From the NCBI GenBank assembly GCA_963815665.1, contig CAWFHN010000005.1:1-64000 (forward strand): a stretch of DNA of 64,000 nt. The letters run 5' to 3'. Source of the stretch: DASUPK01 sp963815665. GTDB taxonomy: Bacteria; Actinomycetota; Thermoleophilia; Solirubrobacterales; 70-9. Below are positions 24,811 through 33,912 of this stretch, piece after piece; positions within the stretch are counted from its first letter, which is position 1, and the number at the start of each line of letters is the position of its first letter. The translations under genes and the position numbers were made by a program. The notes under the pieces were generated by a model. The model ran no database searches, had not been told where the DNA came from, and saw only the letters and a list, made by a program, of their open reading frames with translations.

Positions 24811-25179
24811 TCACACGCCCGTGACGGAGCCGATCTCGATTACGCGGCGCTCGTGCGTGCCGACGCCGACCGTGCGCTCGCCCTCCTTGACCTCGACGTC
24901 GAAGCGAAGCTTGCGGTCGTCGACCACCTCGCGCAGCTTGGCGTGGACGGTGCAGGTCTGGCCCTCGGCTGCGGCGGCGACGTGCTTGATGCAGACCTCG
25001 AAGCCCACGGTCGCCTTTCCGTCGCCGAGCTGCTCGAAGGAGAGCACCGCGGCCGTCCGCTCCATCATTCCGATCATCCCCGGGGTCGAGAGCACGCTCG
25101 CGCCGATCGTGCCGCCCACGTCCGTCATCAGCCGTCCCTCGACGACGAACTCGTCGGTACGCTCGGCCCCGACGTCCAT
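24811..25179 (-). CDS. FlK-like hot-dog thioesterase
   Basis: 122 residues. It resembles the COG5496/fluoroacetyl-CoA-thioesterase fold: VLSTPGMIGMMERTAA (Thr and Glu of the active site), VGFEVCIKHVAAA with the catalytic His, and GVGTHERRVI at the end. It probably hydrolyses a short acyl-CoA. ATG 25179 overlaps the SDR stop (TGATG); a longer frame upstream overlaps the SDR and is unlikely. Confidence 0.85.
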   Translation of the reverse strand: MDVGAERTDEFVVEGRLMTDVGGTIGASVLSTPGMIGMMERTAAVLSFEQLGDGKATVGFEVCIKHVAAAAEGQTCTVHAKLREVVDDRKLRFDVEVKEGERTVGVGTHERRVIEIGSVTGV

Positions 25180-25919
25180 CAGCCGACCATCCCCATGCCG
25201 CCGGAGACGCCGATGCACTCCCCCGTCACGTAGGACGAATCGTCGGATGCGAGGAAGGCGACCGTCGCCGCAACCTCCTCGGGCTGGCCGAGACGGCGCA
25301 GTTGGGTCCCCGCCTTCATCGTCTCGATGATCTTCTCGCCGATCTCGCCGAATTCCTTGGCCTGCATGAGCAGCGGCGTCTCGATCGGGCCGGGAGCGAT
25401 GGCGTTCGCGGTGATCCCGAACCGTGCGCCCTCGCGAGCCATCACCTTGGTGAAGCCGATCACGCCCGCCTTAGCCGCCGAGTAGACGGCCGAGCCCTTC
25501 GAGCCGACGCGGCCCGCCTCGGAGGCGATGCTGACGATCCGGCCGTAGCCCGCCTCCTGCATTCCGGGCAGGGCCGCGTAGGTGCAGTTGAGGACGCCGC
25601 GGAGATTGACGCCGATCACCTTCTCCCACTGCTCAGGAGTGGTCTGGGTGAAGAAACCGAACTCGTCCGTCCCGGCGTTGTTGACGAGGATGTCGATCGG
25701 AGCGCCGGCGCTCTCGACCGCGGCCTGCGCGGAGCCCAGGTCGGTGACGTCGAGCTCGATTGCGAGCCCGGAGATCTCGCCCGCGACCTCGGTCGCGCCC
25801 TCGAGGTTGAGGTCTCCCACGGTCACGTCGGCGCCCTCGGCGGCGAGGCGCCGGGCGACCGCCGCGCCGATGCCGCTGGCGCCGCCGGTGACGAGGGCCT
25901 TCTTGCCTTCGAGCCGCAT
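25179..25919 (-). CDS. SDR-family 3-hydroxyacyl-CoA/ACP dehydrogenase (BadH/FabG-like)
   Basis: 246 residues, a classical SDR: TGGASGIGAAVA cofactor loop, LVNNAG, catalytic Ser in SIASEAG and YSAAK. The Asp after beta-2 (GDLN) suggests NAD preference. The closest known types are 2-hydroxycyclohexanecarboxyl-CoA dehydrogenase and FabG-like proteins. Coupling to an acyl-CoA thioesterase by a one-base stop/start overlap supports a CoA-thioester substrate, but it cannot be named. Confidence 0.88.
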   Translation of the reverse strand: MRLEGKKALVTGGASGIGAAVARRLAAEGADVTVGDLNLEGATEVAGEISGLAIELDVTDLGSAQAAVESAGAPIDILVNNAGTDEFGFFTQTTPEQWEKVIGVNLRGVLNCTYAALPGMQEAGYGRIVSIASEAGRVGSKGSAVYSAAKAGVIGFTKVMAREGARFGITANAIAPGPIETPLLMQAKEFGEIGEKIIETMKAGTQLRRLGQPEEVAATVAFLASDDSSYVTGECIGVSGGMGMVG

Positions 25920-25963
25920 GCCTGTCAGCAGCCTATTCCGGGCGCCCTGTAGCTTGCTCGCCG

Positions 25964-26647
25964 ATGGCTGAGTCCATACCGATCATCGGCGGCACCGGCG
26001 CCCTCGGCTACGGCCTGGCCGTGCGGCTGGCGCGCGCGGGACAGACGATCGTGATCGGCTCCCGCAAGCCCGAGCGCGCCGAGGAGGCCGCGACCAAGCT
26101 CCGCGACGCCGTCCCCGGAGCGGACATCGAGGGGCTGGAGAACGGCGAGGCTGCCAAGCGAGGCCCGATCGTCTTCCTCACGGTGCCGTTTCGAGCGCAG
26201 TCCGAGACGCTCACCAACCTGAAGGAGGCGCTCTCCGAGGGTCAGTTGCTGGTCGACTGCACCGTCCCCCTCGCCGCCGCGATCTCCGGCAAAGCGACCC
26301 GAACCTTGGGGGTCTGGCAGGGCTCCGCCGCCCAGCAGGCACAGGAGATGGCGCCCGACGGCGTCACCGTGATCTCGGCGCTCCACACGGTCAGCGCCCC
26401 CGTGCTGGGCGGCGACGAGACACTCGACGAGGACGTGTTGATCTGCGGCGACAAGAAGGCTGACAAGAGCCGGGTCGCGGCCGTGATCGAGTTGATCGAC
26501 GGGTTGCGTGCCGTGAACGCCGGCCCGCTCGATCAGGCCAAGATCGTGGAGCCCCTGACGGCCTTGCTGATCGGCATCAACAGCCGCTACAGGACTCACG
26601 CGGGGATCAAGATCACCGGCCTCCCTGACTCAGACCACTGGTCATAG
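25964..26647 (+). CDS. npdG: NADPH:F420 oxidoreductase
   Basis: 227 residues. Cofactor motif IIGGTGALGYGLA, then IGSRKPERAEEAA (the Ser-Arg that grips the NADPH 2'-phosphate), LTVPF and a C-terminal ITGLPD. This matches F420-dependent NADP reductases, which pass hydride between F420 and NADP. It heads the F420 cluster, 7 bp before cofD, consistent with a role in keeping F420 reduced. Confidence 0.9.
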   Translation: MAESIPIIGGTGALGYGLAVRLARAGQTIVIGSRKPERAEEAATKLRDAVPGADIEGLENGEAAKRGPIVFLTVPFRAQSETLTNLKEALSEGQLLVDCTVPLAAAISGKATRTLGVWQGSAAQQAQEMAPDGVTVISALHTVSAPVLGGDETLDEDVLICGDKKADKSRVAAVIELIDGLRAVNAGPLDQAKIVEPLTALLIGINSRYRTHAGIKITGLPDSDHWS

Positions 26648-26654
26648 GCCCGCG

Positions 26655-27602
26655 GTGGCCGTGAGCGGAATCGGGCGCTGCGTCGTCCTCGCCGGCGGCA
26701 CCGGGGGGGCCAAGCTCGCCGCAGGCATGCAGGACGCGCTCGGCGAGGACATTTCGGTGATCGCCAACACTGCCGACGACGTCGAGATCGCCGGTGTCGA
26801 CGTCTCCCCCGACCCCGACCTGATCACCTACTGGCTGAGCGGGGAGATCGACGAGGAGCGCGGCTGGGGCATCAAGGGCGATTCGTTCACGGTCTTCGAC
26901 CGGCTGGTCCAACTGGGCACCCCCGACTGGTTCCGGCTCTCCGACCGCGACCTCGCGACCTGCCTCTACCGCCGCGAGTTCGTGGCGGAGGGCGGCACGC
27001 GCACCGCGGCTCAGGCGCAGATCGCACGAGCACTCGGCGTCGAGGCCGCCGTGCTGCCGATGTGCGAGGAGCCGGTCCGCACCCGAGTCAGGACCGCGGA
27101 GGGGTGGCGAGGCCTGCAGCAGTACCTGGTCGCCGAGCATGCCAAGGCCGAGGTCGAGGAGATCGCGATCGAGGGCATCGCCGAGGCTAGCCCGACGCCG
27201 GAGGTGCTGTCGGCGATCTCCGCGGCCGAGGCGATCGTGATCGGGCCCTCGAACCCGGTGATCTCGATCGGGCCGATCGTCTCCATGCCGGCCGTGCGCA
27301 AAGCACTGGCGGCTTCCCCGGCACCCGTCGTCGCGGTCAGCCCATATGTGGCCGGCCAGGTGGTCAAGGGCCCAACCGACCTCTTCATGCGAGCCGTGGG
27401 CCGTCCATCGACCGCCGCGGGCGCCGCCTCGCTCTACGAGGGGCTGATCGACGGCATGCTCTGCGACCCCGAGGATCCGGATCCCGCGCCCGACGGGGTC
27501 AGGGTGATGAGCTGCCCAACGCTGATGGAAGGCCGCGACGGCCGGCGCGGCCTGGCCGAGCGAACCCTCAAGTTCGCGTCGACGCTGAGGCGGGACGATT
27601 AG
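26655..27602 (+). CDS. cofD: 2-phospho-L-lactate (or phosphoenolpyruvate) transferase of F420 synthesis
   Basis: 315 residues. The N-terminal nucleotide loop VVLAGGTGGAKLAAG, NTADDVEIAGVDVSPDPD and IGPSNPVISIGPI are CofD/FbiA signatures. It joins the guanylylated lactyl/PEP unit to the deazaflavin Fo to form (dehydro-)F420-0. Start GTG 26655. cofC follows after 52 bp. Confidence 0.95.
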   Translation: MAVSGIGRCVVLAGGTGGAKLAAGMQDALGEDISVIANTADDVEIAGVDVSPDPDLITYWLSGEIDEERGWGIKGDSFTVFDRLVQLGTPDWFRLSDRDLATCLYRREFVAEGGTRTAAQAQIARALGVEAAVLPMCEEPVRTRVRTAEGWRGLQQYLVAEHAKAEVEEIAIEGIAEASPTPEVLSAISAAEAIVIGPSNPVISIGPIVSMPAVRKALAASPAPVVAVSPYVAGQVVKGPTDLFMRAVGRPSTAAGAASLYEGLIDGMLCDPEDPDPAPDGVRVMSCPTLMEGRDGRRGLAERTLKFASTLRRDD

Positions 27603-27654
27603 ATCTCCGCAAACTGGGGTATGTTCGGCGCCTCACCCGGTAGCCTGACTGTCC

Positions 27655-28344
27655 GTGGGGGCGGATTCCAACAACTTGCACACGACGGCGATCATTCCGG
27701 TGAAGGGACTCACCGTTGCCAATGAGCGGCTCGACGGAACGCTGTCCGCGGACGAACGGAAGCGGCTGGCCGAAGCCCTCTTCCTCGACCTGATCATGAA
27801 GCTGCGCCGCTGCCGTTGCCTGGATGACGTCCTGGTCGTCACCTCCGACCCATCCGTCGCCCGCCAGGCACGCTGGTTCGGCAACAAGGTCCTCCTGCAG
27901 GACGGCGACAATGGACACTCCGAGGCCGCCAGCGCCGGTGCCCGCGCCGCGATGGCCGAGGGCGCCGACCGGGTCGCGATGCTGCCCGTCGACTGCCCGA
28001 TGCTTGACCCGGAGGAGCTCGACGCCCACGTCGGACGCTCCGCTCGGACCGTGCTGATCGTCCCCGATCGGCATGGGACCGGCACCAACGCCCTCGTGCT
28101 CGCGCCCCCGGACATCTTTCAGCCGGCCTTCGGCCCGGATAGCTGCGCCCGCCACGTCAGCCGCGCGCGAGCGGCCGGGATCAGCTTCGCGCTGGAGGAG
28201 GTCGAGTCGATGGGAATGGACCTCGATACGCCCGAGGACATGTCGCTGCTGCGCGACCGCCTGCTGCTCGACCCGGAGCCGGCGCAGCGGACCGCCAAGG
28301 TCCTCTGGGAGCTCGGCGACCGCACGCAGCCGGCCGTCGCCTAG
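27655..28344 (+). CDS. cofC: 2-phospho-L-lactate/PEP guanylyltransferase
   Basis: 229 residues. A MobA-like nucleotidyltransferase: AIIPVKGLTVANERL at the N-terminus, LPVDCPML (metal-binding Asp), and DRHGTGTNAL with FGPDSCARH typical of CofC/FbiD. It activates phospholactate or PEP with GTP for CofD. Start is GTG; the leader between cofD and cofC is 52 bp. Confidence 0.93.
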   Translation: MGADSNNLHTTAIIPVKGLTVANERLDGTLSADERKRLAEALFLDLIMKLRRCRCLDDVLVVTSDPSVARQARWFGNKVLLQDGDNGHSEAASAGARAAMAEGADRVAMLPVDCPMLDPEELDAHVGRSARTVLIVPDRHGTGTNALVLAPPDIFQPAFGPDSCARHVSRARAAGISFALEEVESMGMDLDTPEDMSLLRDRLLLDPEPAQRTAKVLWELGDRTQPAVA

Positions 28345-28374
28345 CTTGCTCGACGGCGGGGTTCGCGACCGCCC

Positions 28375-29130
28375 GTGATGGGGATCGTCCGTGAGCTGCG
28401 AATCAGGCCGCTGACGGGCCTGCCCGAGTTGCGCGAGGGCGACGACCTCGGCTCGCTGATCGCCGAGGCAAGCAATCCCGCGCCGGACGAGGTCGTGGTC
28501 GTCTCGCAGAAGGCCGTCTCGAAGGTGGAGGGCCGGGTGCGCGCACTCGCGGACGTCAAGCCCGGAGAGCGCGCCCTGCGACTTGCCGCCGAGCTGGACA
28601 AGGACCCGGCCATGGTCGAGCTGGTCCTCGCGGAGAGCAAGCGGGTCGTGCGCGCCGAGCGGGGCGTCCTGATCACCGAGACACTCGGGGGCTGGGTGTG
28701 CGCAAACTCGGGCATCGACTCCTCCAACCTCGGCGAGGGCCTGGTATCGCTGCTGCCCGTCGACGGCGATGCCTCAGCCAGGAGGATTCGAGCCGGGATC
28801 GGGAGTGCCTCCGGAGTGTCCCCCGCGGTGGTGATCGCCGACAGCTTCGGCCGGGCATGGCGAATCGGGCAGGCCGAGGTGGCCATCGGCTGCGCCGGGC
28901 TCACCCCGCTCGCCGACTGGCGCGGCCGCCGGGATCAAGGTGGCCGCGAGCTCTCGGCCACGCTGATCGCGGTCGCCGACCAGCTCGCCTCGGCGGCCGA
29001 CCTCACGCGGGACAAGGACTCCGGTGCGCCCGGCGCAATCGTCTCGGGCCTGGGCGACCTCGTCACCCAGGAGGACGGCCCGGGCGCGGGCACGCTGCGG
29101 CGCCCCGCGGACGAGGACCTGTTTCGCTAG
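28375..29130 (+). CDS. cofE: Coenzyme F420-0:L-glutamate ligase
   Basis: 251 residues. CofE signatures are VVVSQKAVSKVEG, ANSGIDSSN and IADSFGRAWR, which bind GTP, metal and F420-0. It adds the first glutamates to F420-0. The C-terminal FMN domain of mycobacterial FbiB is absent, so this is the short archaeal-style form. If dehydro-F420-0 is made here, its reductase must be encoded elsewhere. GTG 28375 or ATG 28378 may start it. Confidence 0.93.
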   Translation: MMGIVRELRIRPLTGLPELREGDDLGSLIAEASNPAPDEVVVVSQKAVSKVEGRVRALADVKPGERALRLAAELDKDPAMVELVLAESKRVVRAERGVLITETLGGWVCANSGIDSSNLGEGLVSLLPVDGDASARRIRAGIGSASGVSPAVVIADSFGRAWRIGQAEVAIGCAGLTPLADWRGRRDQGGRELSATLIAVADQLASAADLTRDKDSGAPGAIVSGLGDLVTQEDGPGAGTLRRPADEDLFR

Positions 29131-29138
29131 CCGGATGG

Positions 29139-29561
29139 CTAGGCGGGCGTTGCGTTCTTCGAGGTGAGCTTCTCCATCGAGGGCGGCTTCGTGCCCTCAT
29201 TGGAGAACTCGGGGGGCTCGTAGATCTTGCCCGGAGTGCCGCCCATGGCAATGACCCGGGCCGGCTGATCGCCGGTGATCAGCTTGCGCTTCTCGGTCGC
29301 CCCAACCCGGGCGAATACCCCCGGCTCGAGCTCATGGTCCTCGCCGCCGACGTGGAGGGTCGCCCGGCCCGACAGCACCGTGTAGACCTCCTCCTGCTCG
29401 TCGTGGGTCTGGTCGTGCTCCGGATAGTGAGTGAAGTTCGGTGGCAGCTCGATCACGGCGAGACCGAAGGAGCTGACGCCGAGGCCGGCTCTCGCCCGTC
29501 GAAATCCGCCACCGAAGATCGCCTCGAAGTCCTCGATGCGCTTGACCGTCACATCTGGCAT
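29139..29561 (-). CDS. Cupin-domain protein
   Basis: 140 residues. One cupin: the first motif runs YPEHDQTHDEQEEVYTVLSG (His-His-Glu ligands) and the second is near GVFARVGATEKRKLI, where the usual His is not evident. A metal site with three of four ligands is likely. Convergent with cofE, 8 bp apart. No substrate can be named. Confidence 0.8.
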   Translation of the reverse strand: MPDVTVKRIEDFEAIFGGGFRRARAGLGVSSFGLAVIELPPNFTHYPEHDQTHDEQEEVYTVLSGRATLHVGGEDHELEPGVFARVGATEKRKLITGDQPARVIAMGGTPGKIYEPPEFSNEGTKPPSMEKLTSKNATPA

Positions 29562-29594
29562 TTGACCTCTTTCCTCTCCCTCAACCTAATGCGA

Positions 29595-29616
29595 GGGTGC
29601 GCCGCAGGCGCAACCC
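29595..29616 (-). terminator. Hairpin between the alcohol dehydrogenase and cupin genes
   Basis: GGGTGCGCC-GCA-GGCGCAACCC with one bulge, 15 bases past the dehydrogenase stop on the minus strand. No U-run is present. The cupin gene starts 34 bases further on, so a partial terminator or attenuator is possible. Confidence 0.35.
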
Positions 29617-29630
29617 GTTTCACGAAGAGG

Positions 29631-30620
29631 CTACCCGCCGATCTCCAGAACGGCGGAGCCTCCCACCCTACCGTGACGTATGTCATCCAACGCGCGGTTG
29701 GCGTCCCCGAGCGGATAGACCTGGATGCTCGTCTCCACGGGCACGCTCGCGGCGAGCGGCAGGAATTCCTCCCCGTCCAGGCGCGTCAGGTTCGCGACGG
29801 ACCGCATCGTGCGCTCGTGCCAGAGGAGCTCATAGGGAAAGGACGGGATGTCGCTCATGTGGATGCCCGCGGACACGACGGTCCCCCCCGGCGCCATGGC
29901 GCGGAGGGCCTCGACCATGAGGTCGCCGACCGGGGCGAAGACGATCGCGGCGTTGAGGTCGACGGCCTCCGGATCGCCCACCGCACCGGCCCATTCGGCC
30001 CCCAGCGAGCGCGCCAGCTCCTGCGTCTCGCCGTCGCCCTCGCGGGTGAGGGCGTAGACATGCCACCCCCGGGCGACGGCCACCTGGCAGATGATGTGGG
30101 CCGAGGAGCCGAACCCGTAGAGGCCGAGGCGCTCGCCCTCGCCCGCCAATCGGAGGGACCTGTAGCCGATCAATCCGGCACAGAGCAGCGGTGCGGCGTG
30201 GTCGTCCGGGAACTCACCCGGGATCGGGAAGCAGAAGCGCTCGTCGGCGACGGTCCGCTCGGCGTAGCCGCCGTCCAGGTCGTAGCCGGTGAACTTCGCG
30301 TGCTCGCAGAGGTTCTCGCGGCCGGAGCGGCAGAAGCGGCAGGTACCGTCCGTCCAGCCGAGCCAGGGAACGCCGACCCGGTCTCCCTCGGCGAAACGGC
30401 CGGCACCCTCTCCGGCGCTGATCATCCTGCCCACGATCTGGTGCCCGAGGACGAGCGGCAACTTCGGCTCGGTGAGCTCTCCATCGACGATGTGGAGGTC
30501 GGTGCGGCAGACGCCGCAGGTGGAGACCTCGATCAGGATCTGGCCTTCGGCCGGGACCGGATCCGGGAGCTCGCGCTCGACCAGCGGGTCTCCTTGGGCC
30601 TCGAGGACCATGGCACGCAT
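29631..30620 (-). CDS. Zinc-dependent alcohol dehydrogenase (AdhA/propanol-preferring type)
   Basis: 329 residues, medium-chain dehydrogenase. Catalytic zinc ligands are C38 (CGVCRTD) and H60 (GHQIVG). The cofactor motif is GLYGFGSSAH. The structural zinc site has C94, C97 and C105, but the usual first Cys is D91 (WTDGTCRFC). The Asp may serve as a ligand. It oxidises alcohols or reduces aldehydes with NAD(P). It follows fbiC by 50 bp on the same strand; an F420 link is not shown by the sequence. Confidence 0.88.
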   Translation of the reverse strand: MRAMVLEAQGDPLVERELPDPVPAEGQILIEVSTCGVCRTDLHIVDGELTEPKLPLVLGHQIVGRMISAGEGAGRFAEGDRVGVPWLGWTDGTCRFCRSGRENLCEHAKFTGYDLDGGYAERTVADERFCFPIPGEFPDDHAAPLLCAGLIGYRSLRLAGEGERLGLYGFGSSAHIICQVAVARGWHVYALTREGDGETQELARSLGAEWAGAVGDPEAVDLNAAIVFAPVGDLMVEALRAMAPGGTVVSAGIHMSDIPSFPYELLWHERTMRSVANLTRLDGEEFLPLAASVPVETSIQVYPLGDANRALDDIRHGRVGGSAVLEIGG

Positions 30621-30670
30621 GAGCGAATTGTCTCGAATGGGACCCCGGGCGCGCGAGAGGGACGAAGCGC

Positions 30671-32857
30671 CTAGTAGGTCTCGACGATCTCGTAGAGCGT
30701 CGTCCGCTGGGCCGGAGTTCGACCGGCCCGCCGGGCGGCTTCGATCAGCTGATCGGGCTCGAGCTTGACCCCGTGGTGGGAGCCCGCCATCCGCGAGATG
30801 TTCTCCTCCATCAGCGTCCCTCCCAGGTCGTTGACCCCCCAGCGCAGGCTCTCGGTGGCCGCGTCGAGCCCCATCTTCACCCAGCTCGCCTGGAGATTCG
30901 GGATCGTCTTGCCGAGCGCGAGCCGGAACGCGGCCGTGTGCTTGAGGTTGTCCTCGCGGGAGATCTCCTCGACACCGTGCGTGCGGCCGAGCAGCGTGTT
31001 GAACGGGATGAAGCTGAGCGGCACGAACTCCGTGATCCCCCCGGTCCGCTCCTGCAGCCCTCGGACGACTCGCATGTGACGCGCCAGCTCCCGAGGCTCC
31101 TCGATGTGGCCGAACATCACCGTCGAGGTCGAGCGCAGGCCGGCGCGATGGGACGCCTCGATGATCTCGATCCAGCGGGCCACCGGAAGCTTGTTCGGCG
31201 AGATCCTCTGGCGCACCCCGTCATCCAGCACCTCGGCGGCGGTGCCGGGCGTCGAGCCGAGGCCACACTCGATCAGGTACTCGAACACCGAGTCGGGCGA
31301 GCGCCCGGACCGCTCGCACATGTAGTGGACCTCCATCGGCGAGTAGGCGTGCAGGTGGACGTCGGGAGCGCACTCCTTCGCGAACCGCAGCCAGCGCCCG
31401 TAGTCCTCGAGCGTGTAGTCGGGGTGGATCCCGCCCTGCATGCAGATCTCCGTCGCGCCGAAGTCGATCGCCTCCTCGACGCGCGCGGCGAAGTCCTCCT
31501 CGCTGACCAGATAGGCGTCGGGCGAGCGCTTGCCCTGTCCGAACCCGCAGAACGCGCAGCCCACCACGCAGACGTTGGTGAAGTTGATGTTCCGGTTGAC
31601 GACGAAGGTGGCGGTGTCTCCAGCCAGCTCACTGCGCAGCTCGTCGGCCGCGACGCGCATCTCCTCGATCACCTCGGGCCGCGTCTCCGAGAAGAGCGCG
31701 GTCAACTCCCGCTCGCTGAGCTCGTCCCCTCTCCGGCCCTTCTCGATGGCCAGGGGTGCGACCTCGGGCGCGACCGGGCTCTCCTGGCGGCGGCCTGAAC
31801 CGCGCCGTGGGATGAAGCTCCAGTACTTCAGCTTCACCACGTCGAGGACCCCCTGCTCCATCCACTCCGGATCGAGGTACTGGGGGTAGGCGCAGAGTCG
31901 CTCCGTCAGCGCGTAGCCGCGGGGCGCAAGCTCCTTGCGCACCTGGTGGGGGCTCGGGAACGGTTCCTCGGGAGAGATGTGGTCGCCATTGCTGGAGAGA
32001 CCGCCGAGGTCCGTGGCGCCCGCCCCAACCAGCTCCGGCCACCAGTCGGCGAGGTTCGGTGGCACCTGGACGCCGACGTCCGGCATCAGCCGCTGCGACT
32101 CTGCGATCAGGTGCTTCATGTCGTCAACCGAGACCGGCGTCGCCCACTCCGGGAGCGGCAGCTCGGACCCGATGGTCTTGCCGCCCCTCCAGCGCTCGCG
32201 CGACGCCTCGTCGGCTATCTCGGCGACCTCCTGGCCGTAATAGCGCGGGTGCGGCACGAAGTTCTGGAGGATCACCTCCTGGACGTGGCCGTACTCGGCG
32301 TGCACCGCGGCGATCGCCTCGAGGGCGCCGACTCGCTCCTCCGGCGTCTCACCGATGCCGACCAGGATCCCGGTGGTGAACGGGATCCGCAGCTCCCCCG
32401 CCAGCCGTATCGTCTCCAGCCGCTTCGCCGGGTGCTTCGTGGGCGAGCCCTGGTGGACCACCAGGTCGGGGTTGATCGATTCCAGCATCAGGCCCTGCGA
32501 CGCCGTTACCTCCCGGACTCGGATCAGGTCCTCTCGGGAGAGGACTCCGAGGTTCGTGTGCGGCAGCAGGCCGCGCTCGAGCCCGCGCTGGCAGGCCCAG
32601 ACGACGTACGAGGTGAAGTCCTCATGCCCCCACTCCCGCAGTCGCTTCGCCACCTCGGGATTGACCTCCGGGCGCTCGCCCGTGAGCACGAGGAGCTCCT
32701 TCGCGTTGCGGCGCACCGCCTCCTCCAGGCGACGCTCGACCTCATCCGGGTCGTGGATGTGCGCCCGGTGCGTCGCGAAGGCGCAGTACTTGCAGTAGCA
32801 CTGACACGTCCTCGACAGCGAGAGCGTGTAGTTGCGCGAGAAGGTGACCCTGCGCAT
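30671..32857 (-). CDS. fbiC: Fused Fo synthase (CofG-CofH), F420 deazaflavin core
   Basis: 728 residues carrying two radical-SAM domains. The CofG half has C18-x3-C22-x2-C25; the CofH half has CVVGCAFC near residue 430. The fusion is the actinobacterial FbiC form, somewhat shorter than the mycobacterial protein (856) because it lacks an N-terminal extension. It joins tyrosine with the ribityl-uracil precursor to form Fo. It is transcribed toward the npdG-cofD-cofC-cofE block, separated by the cupin and dehydrogenase genes. All dedicated F420 steps up to CofE are in this window. Confidence 0.95.
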   Translation of the reverse strand: MRRVTFSRNYTLSLSRTCQCYCKYCAFATHRAHIHDPDEVERRLEEAVRRNAKELLVLTGERPEVNPEVAKRLREWGHEDFTSYVVWACQRGLERGLLPHTNLGVLSREDLIRVREVTASQGLMLESINPDLVVHQGSPTKHPAKRLETIRLAGELRIPFTTGILVGIGETPEERVGALEAIAAVHAEYGHVQEVILQNFVPHPRYYGQEVAEIADEASRERWRGGKTIGSELPLPEWATPVSVDDMKHLIAESQRLMPDVGVQVPPNLADWWPELVGAGATDLGGLSSNGDHISPEEPFPSPHQVRKELAPRGYALTERLCAYPQYLDPEWMEQGVLDVVKLKYWSFIPRRGSGRRQESPVAPEVAPLAIEKGRRGDELSERELTALFSETRPEVIEEMRVAADELRSELAGDTATFVVNRNINFTNVCVVGCAFCGFGQGKRSPDAYLVSEEDFAARVEEAIDFGATEICMQGGIHPDYTLEDYGRWLRFAKECAPDVHLHAYSPMEVHYMCERSGRSPDSVFEYLIECGLGSTPGTAAEVLDDGVRQRISPNKLPVARWIEIIEASHRAGLRSTSTVMFGHIEEPRELARHMRVVRGLQERTGGITEFVPLSFIPFNTLLGRTHGVEEISREDNLKHTAAFRLALGKTIPNLQASWVKMGLDAATESLRWGVNDLGGTLMEENISRMAGSHHGVKLEPDQLIEAARRAGRTPAQRTTLYEIVETY

Positions 32858-32898
32858 GGCAGGGCAAACCTAGCGAAGTGCTTCTCTGGGCCGGCTTC

Positions 32899-33732
32899 CT
32901 AAGACCCGGCTATGCCGCCGGGAGGCGAGGACGGCGGCGGGCCGCCCGGGCCAGGCCCGGAGGATTGACGCAGCGGCGGAGCTTCGCCCGCGGGGGGAGC
33001 CGGGCCGCGCGGAGCCACGGTGTCAACGGCCTCCTGTACCGGGCCGCTGAACGGCTCGATCAGGAACTTGTAGACGCCGGCCGCCAAGAGGGCACCGACG
33101 ATCGGGCCGAGGATGAAGGCCCACCAGTCGGTGAAGTGGTTGCCGACCAGCGCGGGCCCGAACCAGCGGGCCGGGTTGAAGGAGCCGACGGTCAGCGGTC
33201 CAAGCACCATGACCAGGAAGCCGAGGGACCCGCCGACCGCGAGGGCTGCCCAGCGCCGGATCTCCGGGTTGAGGGCAACGGCGAGGACGACGAGCACGAG
33301 GACGAACGTGCCGATTCCCTCGACCAGGGCGCCCTGGAAGGCACTGCCGAGCAGCGGCGTCACCTTCGGTACCCCGTAGTCCGAGGCTCGGCCCTCGTCG
33401 AGGATGAACGCCTTGGTGAGAAGCGCGCCCAGGACTCCGCCCGAGAGCTGGGCGAGCATGTAGACGAGGCCATCGATCGGGTCGATCCGCCGGATCGCGA
33501 TGAACGCCGCGGTCACGGCCGGGTTGAAGTGCCCGCCGCTGGCCACGCCGATGCTGATGATCAGGGCGAAGAGGACGAGGAACTGCGAGAGCCCGACGAC
33601 GGCGAAGTCCGACCCGAACTGCGGGTTCTGGCCGGTGGCCACATAGAGCGCAACGACAGTCGTGATGAAGAAGACCAGGAGCAGCGTCCCGACCAACTCT
33701 GCGATGTACGCCGCGAGTCCTCGATCTTGCAC
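32899..33732 (-). CDS. Aquaporin/MIP-family channel with proline-rich tail
   Basis: 277 residues, six helices and two NPA boxes (70-72, GGHFNPAVT; 186-188, GSFNPARW), the second followed by the selectivity-filter Arg189. The C-terminal 50 residues are Pro/Gly-rich and probably disordered. Water or small neutral solutes are expected; the glycerol-facilitator Asp after the second NPA (NPARD) is Trp here, which favours an aquaporin. Start GTG with GAGGAGG ten bases upstream. Confidence 0.9.
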   Translation of the reverse strand: MQDRGLAAYIAELVGTLLLVFFITTVVALYVATGQNPQFGSDFAVVGLSQFLVLFALIISIGVASGGHFNPAVTAAFIAIRRIDPIDGLVYMLAQLSGGVLGALLTKAFILDEGRASDYGVPKVTPLLGSAFQGALVEGIGTFVLVLVVLAVALNPEIRRWAALAVGGSLGFLVMVLGPLTVGSFNPARWFGPALVGNHFTDWWAFILGPIVGALLAAGVYKFLIEPFSGPVQEAVDTVAPRGPAPPAGEAPPLRQSSGPGPGGPPPSSPPGGIAGS

Positions 33733-33912
33733 TTTGACGTGACCTCCTCGTAGCTCTCGAAAAAAGACCCCACAGGTTGTGAGGCGGCGCGCAGTCTAAC
33801 CGCATTTCCCGCCGGGCCGAGACCCCGCGGCAACCTTTTATCCAGCCCTTACGAAACGGGTCGCTCCTCGGCTTTCGCCTCGAAGCGCCCTCGCATATAG
33901 GGTCAGCGGCGC

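Noticed and set aside
28698..30674. 658-residue open frame on the plus strand
   Set aside because: Overlaps cofE out of frame and runs antisense to the cupin and dehydrogenase genes; no family pattern.
33733..33912. Possible TPP riboswitch before the ThiY-like gene
   Set aside because: No CTGAGA or ACCTGA-type conserved blocks on either strand of the leader.
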